Assembly: GCF_946886895.1 (NCBI RefSeq)
Contig: NZ_CAMPJO010000015.1
Location: forward strand, 17,967 to 81,966
Reading direction: 5' to 3'
DNA length: 64,000 nucleotides
From: an uncultured Marinobacter sp.
GTDB taxonomy: Bacteria > Pseudomonadota > Gammaproteobacteria > Pseudomonadales > Oleiphilaceae
Shown: piece by piece, positions 42,916-51,765 of the stretch
How positions within the stretch are numbered: position 1 is the first letter of the stretch
How the letters are laid out: every line of letters starts with the position of its first letter
Made by a program: the position numbers and the translations under genes
The notes under the pieces: model-generated
Databases searched by the model: none
What the model saw: only the letters and a program-made list of their open reading frames with translations
What the model was told of the DNA's origin: nothing

Positions 42916-44733
42916 ATGGCAGATACCCACAGCACAGGACCGGCAAAGCAGAGCCCGGCGCCCACACTCAGTGCCCTGACGTTACGGGACGTCTGTACCG
43001 CCCTGGTGGCCAGTGACGAAATCAGCCAGGAGGATGCGGAACGCGTGCTCTCCGCCAACCTGGGCGCGGCGGCTGGCTCCGGCCAAGCGGCAAAGCGGCA
43101 TCCTCTGGAACTGGTGGCCATCGCCGCCCTGACCAGTCTGAACACCGGTCGAACCCTGGATCTTGAGCGACTGACCCAGTGGCTGGCGGACTGGGCTGGC
43201 CAGCCCTACTACCATATTGATCCGCTGAAGATCGACTCTCCCGCCATCGCCCGGGTGATGTCTTACGCTTTTGCCCAGCGCCACGGAATCCTGGCGGTGG
43301 AAATCGGCCGGGACGAAGTATTGGTTGCCAGCGCCGAGCCCTTCAAGAGCGACTGGGAAAGCAATCTGCGACAGGCGGTGCGCAAGGATATCCGGAGGGT
43401 GGTCACCAATCCCGAAGACATCCGCCGTTATACCGTCGAGTTTTACCAGCTGGCAAACTCCGTCAGCAAAGCCAGTGGCGGTCAGGCCCCCGTTGGTGCC
43501 GGCAACCAGAATTTTGAGCAGTTACTGGATCTGGGCGCCAGCGAACACCCCGATGCCAACGACCAGCATGTGGTGAAGATTGTTGACTGGTTGCTGCAGT
43601 ACGCGTTTGACCAGCGGGCCTCGGATATCCATATGGAGCCCAGGCGGGCCGCAACCCAGGTCCGGTTCCGGATCGATGGCGTCCTACATAACGTCTACGA
43701 ATTTCCTGAGCATGTCGGTGTGGCCGTGACCAGCCGCCTGAAGATTCTCGGGCGCCTGAACGTGGCCGAAAAACGCCGGCCACAAGACGGCCGGATAAAA
43801 ACGCGCAAACCCGACAACAGCGAAGTCGAACTCCGCCTGGCAACCATGCCTACCGCGTTCGGGGAAAAAATGGTGCTGCGGATCTTTGATCCCGACGTAC
43901 TGCTGAAGTCCTTTGAACAACTGGGCTTTGGCAAGGAGGACCGGCAGCGCTGGCAGGACATTATTTCACGCCCTCACGGGATCGTTTTGGTGACCGGCCC
44001 CACCGGGTCCGGGAAAACCACCACCCTGTACTCCACCCTGAAACAGATTGCCTCGCCGGAACTCAACGTGTGTTCCATCGAAGATCCGATTGAAATGGTG
44101 GAACCGGCGTTCAACCAGATGCAGGTGCAGACCAACATTGACCTGACCTTTGCCGCCGGTGTCCGGGCACTGCTGCGACAGGATCCGGACATTATCATGA
44201 TCGGCGAGATCCGCGACCTGGAGACCGCGGAAATGGCCGTGCAGGCCGCGCTGACCGGCCATCTGGTGCTGTCCACCCTGCACACCAACGACGCCCCCAG
44301 CGCCATAACCCGCCTGATGGAGCTGGGCATTCCGCCCTACCTGATCCGCGCTACGGTACTGGGCGTGATGGCACAGCGCCTGGCCCGCACACTGTGCCCC
44401 CACTGCAAGGCACCCGGCCCCGCCGATGAGCAGGCCTGGCAAACCCTGACCCGACCCTGGAAGGCCCCGGTGCCAAAACAGTTCTACCAGCCGGTTGGCT
44501 GTCTGGAATGTCGTAACACCGGCTATATGGGCCGGGCCGGCGTGTATGAAATCATGACCCTTTCCGGTCCACTGATCCGCCAGATCACCGACCACTGCGA
44601 GCTTGAGCAGCTTCGGATTGACGCTTATAAGGAAGGCATGAAGTCACTGCGCCTCAGTGGCGCCCAGAAGGTGGCCGCCGGCCAGACCACCGTTGAGGAA
44701 ATCCTGCGAGTAACGCCGGAAAGCCAGCGCTGA
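42916..44733 (+). CDS. GspE/PulE-type secretion/pilus assembly ATPase, orphan
   Basis: Cytoplasmic hexameric ATPase family protein, 605 residues. The N-terminal 190 residues include a T2SSE_N-like domain (YYHIDPLKIDSPAIARVMSYAFA). The motor has SDIHMEPRRAATQVRFRIDG, Walker A GPTGSGKTT (361-369), the Asp box SIEDPIEMVE, Walker B IIMIGEIRDLETAEMA and the His box STLHTNDAPSAITRL. A zinc-type tetracysteine is complete: CPHC (494-497) and CLEC (529-532). No pilin, secretin or GspF-type gene is adjacent, so its partner machinery is unknown. Confidence 0.88.
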   Translation: MADTHSTGPAKQSPAPTLSALTLRDVCTALVASDEISQEDAERVLSANLGAAAGSGQAAKRHPLELVAIAALTSLNTGRTLDLERLTQWLADWAGQPYYHIDPLKIDSPAIARVMSYAFAQRHGILAVEIGRDEVLVASAEPFKSDWESNLRQAVRKDIRRVVTNPEDIRRYTVEFYQLANSVSKASGGQAPVGAGNQNFEQLLDLGASEHPDANDQHVVKIVDWLLQYAFDQRASDIHMEPRRAATQVRFRIDGVLHNVYEFPEHVGVAVTSRLKILGRLNVAEKRRPQDGRIKTRKPDNSEVELRLATMPTAFGEKMVLRIFDPDVLLKSFEQLGFGKEDRQRWQDIISRPHGIVLVTGPTGSGKTTTLYSTLKQIASPELNVCSIEDPIEMVEPAFNQMQVQTNIDLTFAAGVRALLRQDPDIIMIGEIRDLETAEMAVQAALTGHLVLSTLHTNDAPSAITRLMELGIPPYLIRATVLGVMAQRLARTLCPHCKAPGPADEQAWQTLTRPWKAPVPKQFYQPVGCLECRNTGYMGRAGVYEIMTLSGPLIRQITDHCELEQLRIDAYKEGMKSLRLSGAQKVAAGQTTVEEILRVTPESQR

Positions 44734-44742
44734 CCTGGCCGG

Positions 44743-45801
44743 TCAGGCCCCGGGCCTGAGGCCACACTGCTCCAACAGGGCCTGCCAGGCTTTGGTGTGC
44801 TGGATCATGGCGGCATCGAGTTGGCGCCAGACACTGGCATCCGCATCGGAGGACAGGTATCGGCGGTACCAGGGCAGAAACGCTTCCGGCATCGTCGCCC
44901 GCTGCATGGCCGCCAGGGTCTCAAAGGGCTTAATCAGGGCGGTACGCGCCCGCTGCACGTCACTCATGTAGGGCTGGACCTTGTCGATATACACACTGAA
45001 AAACAGGCCCTGGACGATGTCGGACTGTTGATTGGGTTTGCCATTCAGACACAACGGCCTGCCCTGGATGCGCATCCTTAGCAGCGATGTCGCGTCCTGC
45101 AACCGGGCCGCCAGCACCAAAGCGCTGTTGAGGAGCTGCCCGGCCCGGTGCTCTGCCTGCCAGCGCTGTTGGACGGCCCCGGCAAATGCCAGTGACACCG
45201 TAAGATCTCCCTCCAGCACCGCGGACACTGCCGTATTCAGGTTCGTCACTTCCCGGGCGAGATCCGCAACCGGATTGCCCTCCGTGGAAACCGGGTACTC
45301 GCCTTTCGACAGGGTGAACAGTTGCTCGATTTCGGCCGTGCCCCAGGTCGCGTTCCAGACCGCAATGGGCAATGACCCGATCTTGCTGGTAATAGCGGTT
45401 TCCAGCGCTTTCGCCAGTTTCTCGTCTTCAACCTCCGGCAGGCACTTCCTTGCCGACTGGATGAACCTGAGCTCGTACCGCAGTCGGTTCAGTGGCTGCA
45501 TTACCCGCCCCATCACCGAGTTCTTCTTGCCCACCACATACTGCAGCTCACAGCCGTAGAGCGACAGAAAATCCAGCATGCCCATATCCAGATCCGGCAG
45601 GGCGAGAACGCGGTCACGGCGGCGCGGCATCGGCTCCGCCGTTGCGATGGGAGAAAGTGTTGGCTCAAGTTCGAGTACCCGGGCCAGCCGCTCAACGTAC
45701 TCAGTCATCATCGGGCGGGCGTCGGAAAAAGGATGACAACCGGTCAGGAGCAAGGCCAGCAACCCCGGGACCAAAACCCTGAAACCGGCGAATCCGGACA
45801 T
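44743..45801 (-). CDS. DUF3080 family lipoprotein
   Basis: A 352-residue predicted lipoprotein: MSGFAGFRVLVPGLLALLLTGC is a signal with lipobox, and the mature part starts HPFSDARP. The rest is helical and matches DUF3080, whose role is unknown. ATG 45801 is chosen because the signal peptide begins there; the upstream 28 codons contain several cysteines and do not resemble the family. It converges with the GspE-type gene, nine bases apart, and lies downstream of the mtn genes. Confidence 0.78.
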   Translation of the reverse strand: MSGFAGFRVLVPGLLALLLTGCHPFSDARPMMTEYVERLARVLELEPTLSPIATAEPMPRRRDRVLALPDLDMGMLDFLSLYGCELQYVVGKKNSVMGRVMQPLNRLRYELRFIQSARKCLPEVEDEKLAKALETAITSKIGSLPIAVWNATWGTAEIEQLFTLSKGEYPVSTEGNPVADLAREVTNLNTAVSAVLEGDLTVSLAFAGAVQQRWQAEHRAGQLLNSALVLAARLQDATSLLRMRIQGRPLCLNGKPNQQSDIVQGLFFSVYIDKVQPYMSDVQRARTALIKPFETLAAMQRATMPEAFLPWYRRYLSSDADASVWRQLDAAMIQHTKAWQALLEQCGLRPGA

Positions 45802-45835
45802 GAACGTCTCCTGGCACTGGCGGGGCTGGCAGTGG

Positions 45836-46528
45836 TTAGCGTTTCTGCAGCAGGGTATCGACCTCCGTGAAATCCCGGGCAACAAAACGGCCCGTTTCCG
45901 GCAGTTCCCCCTCCCGAACCAGCCAGGCGGTTTTCAGGCCGGCGGCTTCGGCCGCCTCAAGCTCCGCCTCGACATCGGACAAAAACAGAACGGTTGCGGC
46001 GTCAACACCCAGCTCCGCGAGGATGTTACGGTAGGCGTTCTCATCTTTTTTACCGCCAATCCGGGTGTCGAAATAACCGGAGAAAAAGGGCGTAAAATCA
46101 CCGGCACTGGTGAATCCGAAAATCAGTTTCTGGGCCTTGACGGACCCGGAAGAGTATACGAACAAACGCAATCCCCGATCATGCCAGCGTTTCAGGTAAT
46201 CGGCGGCGTCGGGGTAGATATGCCCCTTGAGTTCTCCCTGCTGATAGCCCTGCTCCCACACCATTCCCTGCAACGCTTTCAGGGACGTCTCCTTACGATC
46301 TTCCCGAATCCACACTGCAAGAATATCGATCAGTGCCTCAATATCCTGCCGATCGATACCGGACGCCTGGGCCACGGCGTCCAGCTGCTCGGCAACGGCA
46401 GGGGTATCTTCATGGTGCGCCCGGATGAATCCGGGCAGGTGCTCGGCTGCGTAGGGAAACAGCACGTCGTGCACGAATGAGATCGAGCTGGTGGTGCCTT
46501 CAATATCCGTGAGAACGATCCGGATCAT
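45836..46528 (-). CDS. mtnC: Acireductone synthase (enolase-phosphatase E1)
   Basis: HAD-family enzyme of the methionine salvage pathway that enolises and dephosphorylates diketo-MTP-1-phosphate to acireductone. Motif I is LTDIEGTTSSISFV (nucleophile D8, with E10 typical of MtnC). VYSSGSVKAQKLIFG is motif II, and FLSDVEAELEAAEAAGLKT is motif IV. Length 230 is normal. The ATG overlaps the mtnD stop by four bases (ATGA). Confidence 0.95.
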   Translation of the reverse strand: MIRIVLTDIEGTTSSISFVHDVLFPYAAEHLPGFIRAHHEDTPAVAEQLDAVAQASGIDRQDIEALIDILAVWIREDRKETSLKALQGMVWEQGYQQGELKGHIYPDAADYLKRWHDRGLRLFVYSSGSVKAQKLIFGFTSAGDFTPFFSGYFDTRIGGKKDENAYRNILAELGVDAATVLFLSDVEAELEAAEAAGLKTAWLVREGELPETGRFVARDFTEVDTLLQKR

Positions 46529-47085
46529 CCAGCCACTCCTGCCAGTGCCTCGTAGCGGGGCAGCCGGCCAGCAATATCCTCCCCCGTGAAGTCAGCAACC
46601 CAGCCCTCGGGGTTGGTAAACAGCCGGATGCAGGTAAACGCCGGTTCCGGCCCCATATCAAACCAGTGGCGGGTACCGTTGGGCACACTGATCAGATCGT
46701 TTTTCTGGCACAGTACGGCGTAAACCTGGTCACCGAAGTGCAGATAAAACAACCCCTGCCCCCGGACAAAGAAACGAACCTCGTCTTCGCTGTGCACATG
46801 CTCATCGAGGAACTTCTGGCGAAACGCCTCTTTCTGGGGGTTGTCCGGATTCAGGCTGATCACATCCGCGGTCTGGAAACCACAGGACTGTTTCAGGCCA
46901 GCGACTTCCTGCTGGTAGGCTGAAAGAATGTCGTCCTGGGATGCGTCCGCCGGCAGATCCCGGGTCGGCCACTGCTCGAACCGGACCCCCTCACGAGCCA
47001 ATAATGCCCGGATCTCGTCCGGGTTATGGGTCACCGTATGCGCGGTCTGGGGTTGATGCTGATGAAAAATACTCAAGGTGGTCAT
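46525..47085 (-). CDS. mtnD: Acireductone dioxygenase
   Basis: Metal-dependent cupin that oxidises acireductone to the methionine precursor 2-keto-4-methylthiobutyrate (iron form). All ligands are present, numbered as in the well-studied Klebsiella enzyme: H96, H98, E102 and H140 in EHVHSEDE and GTRHWFD. Length is 186 residues. Overlaps mtnB by four bases and mtnC by four, giving a tightly coupled B-D-C unit. Confidence 0.96.
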   Translation of the reverse strand: MTTLSIFHQHQPQTAHTVTHNPDEIRALLAREGVRFEQWPTRDLPADASQDDILSAYQQEVAGLKQSCGFQTADVISLNPDNPQKEAFRQKFLDEHVHSEDEVRFFVRGQGLFYLHFGDQVYAVLCQKNDLISVPNGTRHWFDMGPEPAFTCIRLFTNPEGWVADFTGEDIAGRLPRYEALAGVAG

Positions 47086-47708
47086 GGGCGGGCCCTCATG
47101 GTTTCAAGCTCACATTCAAACAGGAATTCAAAGGCTTCCACATGGCGCAGACACTCTGCCATGGTTCTGCCCCAGGTATAAAGGCCATGGCCGCGAATCA
47201 GATAGCCGGGCTGCCCCGGGTGATCCCGGAACCAGGCAGCCGTTGTCCCGGCCAGGGCGTCAATATCCTGGGTATTCTCAAACACCGGCACTGACAGCAC
47301 CGATTCATGAGTGGTTACGCCGGCAAAGGCCTTCTGCAACTCGTAACCCTGGAGCTCAAGCGCCTGACCAGCCGGAACCAGCCGGCTCAGCACCGTCGCC
47401 TTGACGGAATGGGTATGCAGTACGGCCCCCACGTCCGGAAACAGCTCGTACAGAACGGTATGCAGCCGGGTTTCCGCAGACGGGCGGCAATCGCTCTGGA
47501 CCGGGCGCCCCTGAAGATCAACAACCATGACATCACCGGCGCCAAGTTCACCCTTATGGCGCCCGGACACCGTGATCGCAATGTGCTCAGGGTCGATCCT
47601 GGTGGAATAATTGCTGCTGGTGGCCGGCGACCAACCCTGGCGATACAGGAAATGACCGGCGTCAACAATCGATTGTGCGGCAACAGCGTACCGGGTTACA
47701 TCAAACAC
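47082..47708 (-). CDS. mtnB: Methylthioribulose-1-phosphate dehydratase
   Basis: Class II aldolase-fold dehydratase of methionine salvage, 208 residues. Family blocks are ATSSNYSTRI, ITVSGRHKGELGAGDVM, PSAETRLHTVLYELFPDVGAVLHTHS (zinc histidines) and YLIRGHGLYTWG. It is the first gene of mtnB-mtnD-mtnC. The isomerase mtnA and phosphorylase mtnP that should act before it are not in the window, so they must lie elsewhere or be replaced. Confidence 0.95.
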   Translation of the reverse strand: MFDVTRYAVAAQSIVDAGHFLYRQGWSPATSSNYSTRIDPEHIAITVSGRHKGELGAGDVMVVDLQGRPVQSDCRPSAETRLHTVLYELFPDVGAVLHTHSVKATVLSRLVPAGQALELQGYELQKAFAGVTTHESVLSVPVFENTQDIDALAGTTAAWFRDHPGQPGYLIRGHGLYTWGRTMAECLRHVEAFEFLFECELETMRARP

Positions 47709-47759
47709 GGGCTTTCCCCCAACGGATTCAGACCGCCTGTAACGCGATCAATTGCCACA

Positions 47760-48737
47760 TTATAGGGATGGCGGAGCGGCCCGCAAATGATGTCGTTCGG
47801 TAATCAGCTCGGCAACGATGGCGATGGCAATTTCAGCCGGTGTCTTGCTGGGGATATTGGCACCAATGGGCGCTTTCAGGCGACTCAGTTCGGCGTCATC
47901 GAGCCCGAGCGACGCGAGCCGCTCGCGCCGGGCATCGGACGTCCGGCGTGAACCCATGGCACCGATATAGAATGCCCGGGACTGCAGGGCCGCCAGCAAT
48001 CCCATATCATCCACCCGGGGGTCATGGGCCAGGGCCAGCACACCGCACCAGGCGTCGTGAAACGACTGGTTTACGAGATCATCCGGAAGCCGTCGATCCA
48101 GGGGAATATGGCGGTGCCCCCACCCCCTGGCAAAGGCTTCCCGGGGCTCACACAGACTCACCGAAAAATCAGCGGCTGTGGCAAACTCCGCCACATGGCG
48201 CGCCACGTCACCGGCGCCAATCAGTAGCAGCCGGCACTCCGGCTGAAAACTGTGGATCAGTTGCCGGCCATCAAACGCCACCGACGAGCGGGTATCCGAA
48301 GCCGGCACCTCCAGCGAGGCATCACCCTGCAGGTTCACCCGCCGGGCGACCGGAGTCCGGTCGTCAAGGCGCCTCAGCAAGTCTGAGACATGCATCCGAG
48401 CCCTGGCGTCATGAAGGGGCTCCACCAGCAATCGCAGGTGGCCACCGCAGGGTAACCGGAACTGGTCCCGGTCACCGTCGGTAATGCCATAATCCACCAG
48501 AACCGGCTGGCTCGGACCGCTACTGGCGGCCCGGCGGAGAAGGTCCTCCTCCAGGCAACCACCGGAGACCGAGCCGCTCCAGTTGCCCGTATCACTCACG
48601 GCCAGCCACGAACCTCGCGGCCGCGGCGACGAGCCCCAGGTGTCCACAATGGTACACAGCCAAGCCCGTTCTCCGCGGTCCAGCCAGGCCAGAACATCAC
48701 GAATAACAGCGGCATGGGCGGTGCTCATTGACTTCAT
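47760..48737 (-). CDS. XdhC-family molybdenum hydroxylase maturation protein
   Basis: A 325-residue XdhC/CoxI-type protein. Relatives bind molybdenum cofactor and insert its sulfurated form into xanthine-dehydrogenase-type enzymes. The N-terminal XdhC domain reads CTIVDTWGSSPRPRGSW and SGSVSGGCLEEDL; the C-terminal Rossmann domain reads LLLIGAGDVARHVAEFA and FYIGAMGSRRTSDAR. ATG 48737 is preferred because GAGGTG lies six bases upstream; an ATG at 48755 overlaps the preceding gene. Next to a hydroxylase operon, its client is very probably that enzyme. Confidence 0.88.
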   Translation of the reverse strand: MKSMSTAHAAVIRDVLAWLDRGERAWLCTIVDTWGSSPRPRGSWLAVSDTGNWSGSVSGGCLEEDLLRRAASSGPSQPVLVDYGITDGDRDQFRLPCGGHLRLLVEPLHDARARMHVSDLLRRLDDRTPVARRVNLQGDASLEVPASDTRSSVAFDGRQLIHSFQPECRLLLIGAGDVARHVAEFATAADFSVSLCEPREAFARGWGHRHIPLDRRLPDDLVNQSFHDAWCGVLALAHDPRVDDMGLLAALQSRAFYIGAMGSRRTSDARRERLASLGLDDAELSRLKAPIGANIPSKTPAEIAIAIVAELITERHHLRAAPPSL

Positions 48738-48747
48738 TGGCTCCACC

Positions 48748-50958
48748 TCAGACATCGGCTCTCAGCGGCAGGCTGCGCTGACGCTTACCCGTTAACGCGA
48801 ACAGGGCATTGCCGAGTGCCGGAATGACCGGTGGCACACCCGGTTCTCCGACACCGGTCGGGGCAGCAGAACTGCCCACAATATCGACGACCACCTCCGG
48901 ACACCCGTACTGGCGGATCAGCGGGTAATCGTGGAAATTGCTCTGCTGTACTTCCCCGTTTTCAAAGGTGATTTCGCCGTAAAGCGCAGCGGTCAACCCG
49001 AACAGGATACCGCCCTCGATCTGATCCTTCACGATGCGCGGATTGACGACCTGGCCACAATCCACCGCACAGGCCACTTTGTAGGCGCGGATAACGCCGT
49101 TCTCGACACCTGCCTCCACCACCTGGGCAACGTAGGTTCCGAAACTGCGGAACACTGCGATGCCCCGGGCACGGCCCTCGGGCGGTGGTTTGTCCCAGCC
49201 GGCGAGCCGGGCCGCCCGGTCGAGGACTTCTTGGTGCCTCGGCTGATCCGTGAGCAGGTTGCGGCGAAACCGGTAGGGATCCTCACCGGCTTCTTGGGCC
49301 AGCTCATCCATGAAGGTTTCAACCGCGAAGCCATTGTGGGAATAGCCTACCGAACGCCACCAGGTAATCGGTACACCGGGGTCTGTGTGGGTATGACGAA
49401 CCTCGATATTGCCCACCCCATAAGGGTAATCGACCGCACCTTCAATGGCGGACATGTCCTTGGGTGTGGCGATCCCCTCCGCCAACAAGCCAACTTTTCC
49501 GAGAGTATCGTAGAGGAACCGGGGCGCCCAGGGATACTGGGCAGGCGCCGCATTACGCACGTACCAGTCCAGAATCTGCGGGCCGACAATCTGATGATGC
49601 CACGCCTCCAGCTTCCCCTCAGTCAGACCGGCTCTCATCCGATGCAACATGGCAGGGCGGTAAAAATCGTGCCGGGTGTCCTCTTCACGGGTCCAGATCA
49701 CTTTTACGGGCACCGAGGGACGGACGCGGAATGCCACAGCAGCGGCTTCCTCAATGTAATCCTGGGTCAAACGACGACCAAACCCACCACCCAGAAATGT
49801 GGTGTTGATGGTCACGTCGTCAGGCGCCAGGTCGGTCACCCGGGCTACCCCGATCCGGCCCAGGTCGGGCGCCTGCGTTGGCGCCCAGACCTCCATGCGA
49901 TCGCCACGATACCAGGCGGTCGCGTTCATCGGTTCCAGCGTTGCGTGGGCCAGATAGGGCTGGGTATATTCGGCCTCAACCACCCGGCCAGCCTTGGCCA
50001 GGGCCGCCGTGATATCCCCCTCATCACGCTCGGATTCGCCGTCGTCATTGTCGGCAGCACGCCGATAGCTCTCGAAGACATCGGCATCGGACAATGCCAG
50101 GGCCTCCGAGAAGTCCCATTCGATGCGCAGGGCGTCCTGGGCCTTCCGGGCACGCCAGTATTTGTCGGCCACCACCGCCACGCCCCGGTCTATCTCAAGC
50201 ACCGCCTGAACTCCGGGCAATGCCCGCACCTCATTGCCGTTGAATGCCCGGACTTTACCGCCATGGCGAGGTGGGCGACTGATGACCGCGTACACCATGC
50301 CAGGCAATTCCACGTCAATTCCGTATACCGCCGCACCGGTAGACTTGGCCCGGGCATCCAGCCGGCCCCGGGACTGACCAATGTAGTTCCATTGGGAACG
50401 GGGCTTCAGAGCGACATCGCCGCGGATCACCTCGCTCGCCGCCAGTTCAACCAGGTCGCCGTACGGCAGGGAGTCAATGCCGTTAGGATGCACAACCCGG
50501 CCTTCCCGGGCCGAACACTCGTCCGCCCCCACCTTCCAGACCCGGGCCGCAGCCATCACCAGCATCTGCCGGGCGGAGGCGCCGGCAACACGCAGCGGTT
50601 CCCAACTGGAGGCAAGACTGGTGCTGCCCCCGGTCAACTGAAGCCCGTAAAGCGGGTTACGATATGCCGGTGCAACCGGGGCAAACCGCAGTGTGATGGC
50701 TTCCGGGCGAACCTCCAGCTCTTCGGCAACGAGGGTGGTCAGGCCGGTATAGGTACCCTGGCCCATTTCCACCCGCGCCAGCGTGAACAGAATCTCGTTC
50801 TGCCGGGTAATTTCCAGCCAGGCATCCGGCTTCCACGCGCCCGACTCCGGTCGGAAACCGGTCTGCACGCCCGCGCAGCCCGGTAAGCTCAGGGACAGAA
50901 CCAGGCCACCGGAGGCACCGGCACTGATTTTCATGAATTCGCGTCGGTTCATTGGCAT
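48748..50958 (-). CDS. Molybdopterin-binding large subunit of an isoquinoline 1-oxidoreductase-type hydroxylase
   Basis: Large catalytic subunit of the xanthine oxidase superfamily, 736 residues, of the IorB/aldehyde-dehydrogenase periplasmic type. The N-terminus NRREFMKISAGASGGLVLSL is a twin-arginine signal; it is followed by LPGC, a possible lipobox, suggesting a lipid-anchored Tat substrate. Cofactor regions include EMGQGTYTGLTTLVAEEL, FLGGGFGRRL and the late GVGEPGVPPVIPAL with the glutamate expected at the molybdenum. There is no FAD domain in the window. The substrate cannot be named; aldehydes or N-heterocycles are candidates. It starts two bases after the iron-sulfur subunit. Confidence 0.87.
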   Translation of the reverse strand: MPMNRREFMKISAGASGGLVLSLSLPGCAGVQTGFRPESGAWKPDAWLEITRQNEILFTLARVEMGQGTYTGLTTLVAEELEVRPEAITLRFAPVAPAYRNPLYGLQLTGGSTSLASSWEPLRVAGASARQMLVMAAARVWKVGADECSAREGRVVHPNGIDSLPYGDLVELAASEVIRGDVALKPRSQWNYIGQSRGRLDARAKSTGAAVYGIDVELPGMVYAVISRPPRHGGKVRAFNGNEVRALPGVQAVLEIDRGVAVVADKYWRARKAQDALRIEWDFSEALALSDADVFESYRRAADNDDGESERDEGDITAALAKAGRVVEAEYTQPYLAHATLEPMNATAWYRGDRMEVWAPTQAPDLGRIGVARVTDLAPDDVTINTTFLGGGFGRRLTQDYIEEAAAVAFRVRPSVPVKVIWTREEDTRHDFYRPAMLHRMRAGLTEGKLEAWHHQIVGPQILDWYVRNAAPAQYPWAPRFLYDTLGKVGLLAEGIATPKDMSAIEGAVDYPYGVGNIEVRHTHTDPGVPITWWRSVGYSHNGFAVETFMDELAQEAGEDPYRFRRNLLTDQPRHQEVLDRAARLAGWDKPPPEGRARGIAVFRSFGTYVAQVVEAGVENGVIRAYKVACAVDCGQVVNPRIVKDQIEGGILFGLTAALYGEITFENGEVQQSNFHDYPLIRQYGCPEVVVDIVGSSAAPTGVGEPGVPPVIPALGNALFALTGKRQRSLPLRADV

Positions 50959-50959
50959 G

Positions 50960-51439
50960 TCAGGCGTCCCCGTCCGCAGTCGGGCGGGATTGTGCCACGG
51001 ATTCCACCGCGTCGATAATGCGGTTGTAGGTACCACAGCGGCAAAGGTTGCCGGTCATGGCCGCCACGATATCGTTCCGGTTCGGGGACGGGATGGTAGC
51101 CAACAGGTGCGCGGCACTCATGATCTGGCCCGACTGGCAATACCCGCATTGGGGCACACCATGGTCAATCCAGGCTTGCTGCAGGTTGTGCAGGTCGTCA
51201 CCACCGCCCAGGCCTTCGATGGTGGTCACCTTCCGGCCAGCAACCAGAGATACCGGCGTGGAACAGGAACGAACCGGCTGGCCATCGAGGTGCACGGTAC
51301 AGGCTCCGCACAAACCGACTCCGCATCCGAACTTGGTGCCCTTGAGCCCGAGCTCGTCCCTGAGTACCCACAGCAGTGGGGTATCTTCCTCTATATCCAG
51401 CGAGCGATACTCACCGTTAACCGTCAGGCCCAATGCCAT
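50960..51439 (-). CDS. 2Fe-2S small subunit of the molybdenum hydroxylase
   Basis: A 159-residue electron-transfer subunit with two 2Fe-2S clusters. The plant-type ferredoxin motif is [15 protein letters not shown] with a later Cys in RSCSTPVS; the helical cluster is [10 protein letters not shown] and CRCGTYNRI. It lacks its own signal, so it should ride to the periplasm with the Tat-targeted large subunit. It is the first gene of the operon that continues with the large subunit and the XdhC-like factor. Confidence 0.93.
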   Translation of the reverse strand: MALGLTVNGEYRSLDIEEDTPLLWVLRDELGLKGTKFGCGVGLCGACTVHLDGQPVRSCSTPVSLVAGRKVTTIEGLGGGDDLHNLQQAWIDHGVPQCGYCQSGQIMSAAHLLATIPSPNRNDIVAAMTGNLCRCGTYNRIIDAVESVAQSRPTADGDA

Positions 51440-51515
51440 GCCTTTACTCTCCCCTGGGTGCCACTGACATTAACAGCTGGCTTTATTATTGTGTCCGGCA
51501 ACCGGTGTCACGGGT

Positions 51516-51707
51516 TTACTTGATGACCTTTTCGCCGTCCTTGTTGACCCAGATCTCCCGTTCACCGTTCTGCATTTTTCCGTTTGAATCCCACACTTCC
51601 CGGTTTTCGGTCGCTTCCTCGACTTTGCCGTTGTCGTTCCAGATGACCCGATCCTTGCAGCCTGCCAATACAATCGTCGCCAACATCACCCATAAAATCT
51701 GTTTCAC
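51516..51707 (-). CDS. Small predicted lipoprotein with W-x-NGK-like repeats
   Basis: A 63-residue protein. The GTG at 51707 has GGAGGTG directly upstream. The sequence VKQILWVMLATIVLAGC is a lipoprotein signal. The mature part holds three short related units, IWNDNGKVEE, VWDSNGKMQN and IWVNKDGEKV, reminiscent of MORN-like repeats. Function is unknown. The longer open frame to 51812 overlaps the smr gene and is unlikely to be translated. Confidence 0.65.
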   Translation of the reverse strand: MKQILWVMLATIVLAGCKDRVIWNDNGKVEEATENREVWDSNGKMQNGEREIWVNKDGEKVIK

Positions 51708-51765
51708 ACACACCTCCGTTAAGCCATCACTCCGGCTTTGCTCAATAATACCCGGACGCTGGTTA

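Noticed and set aside
44743..44765. Palindrome TCAGGCCC-C-GGGCCTGA between the GspE-type and DUF3080 genes
   Set aside because: It leaves almost no loop, has no T run and lies at the end of the DUF3080 coding sequence, so I do not call a terminator.
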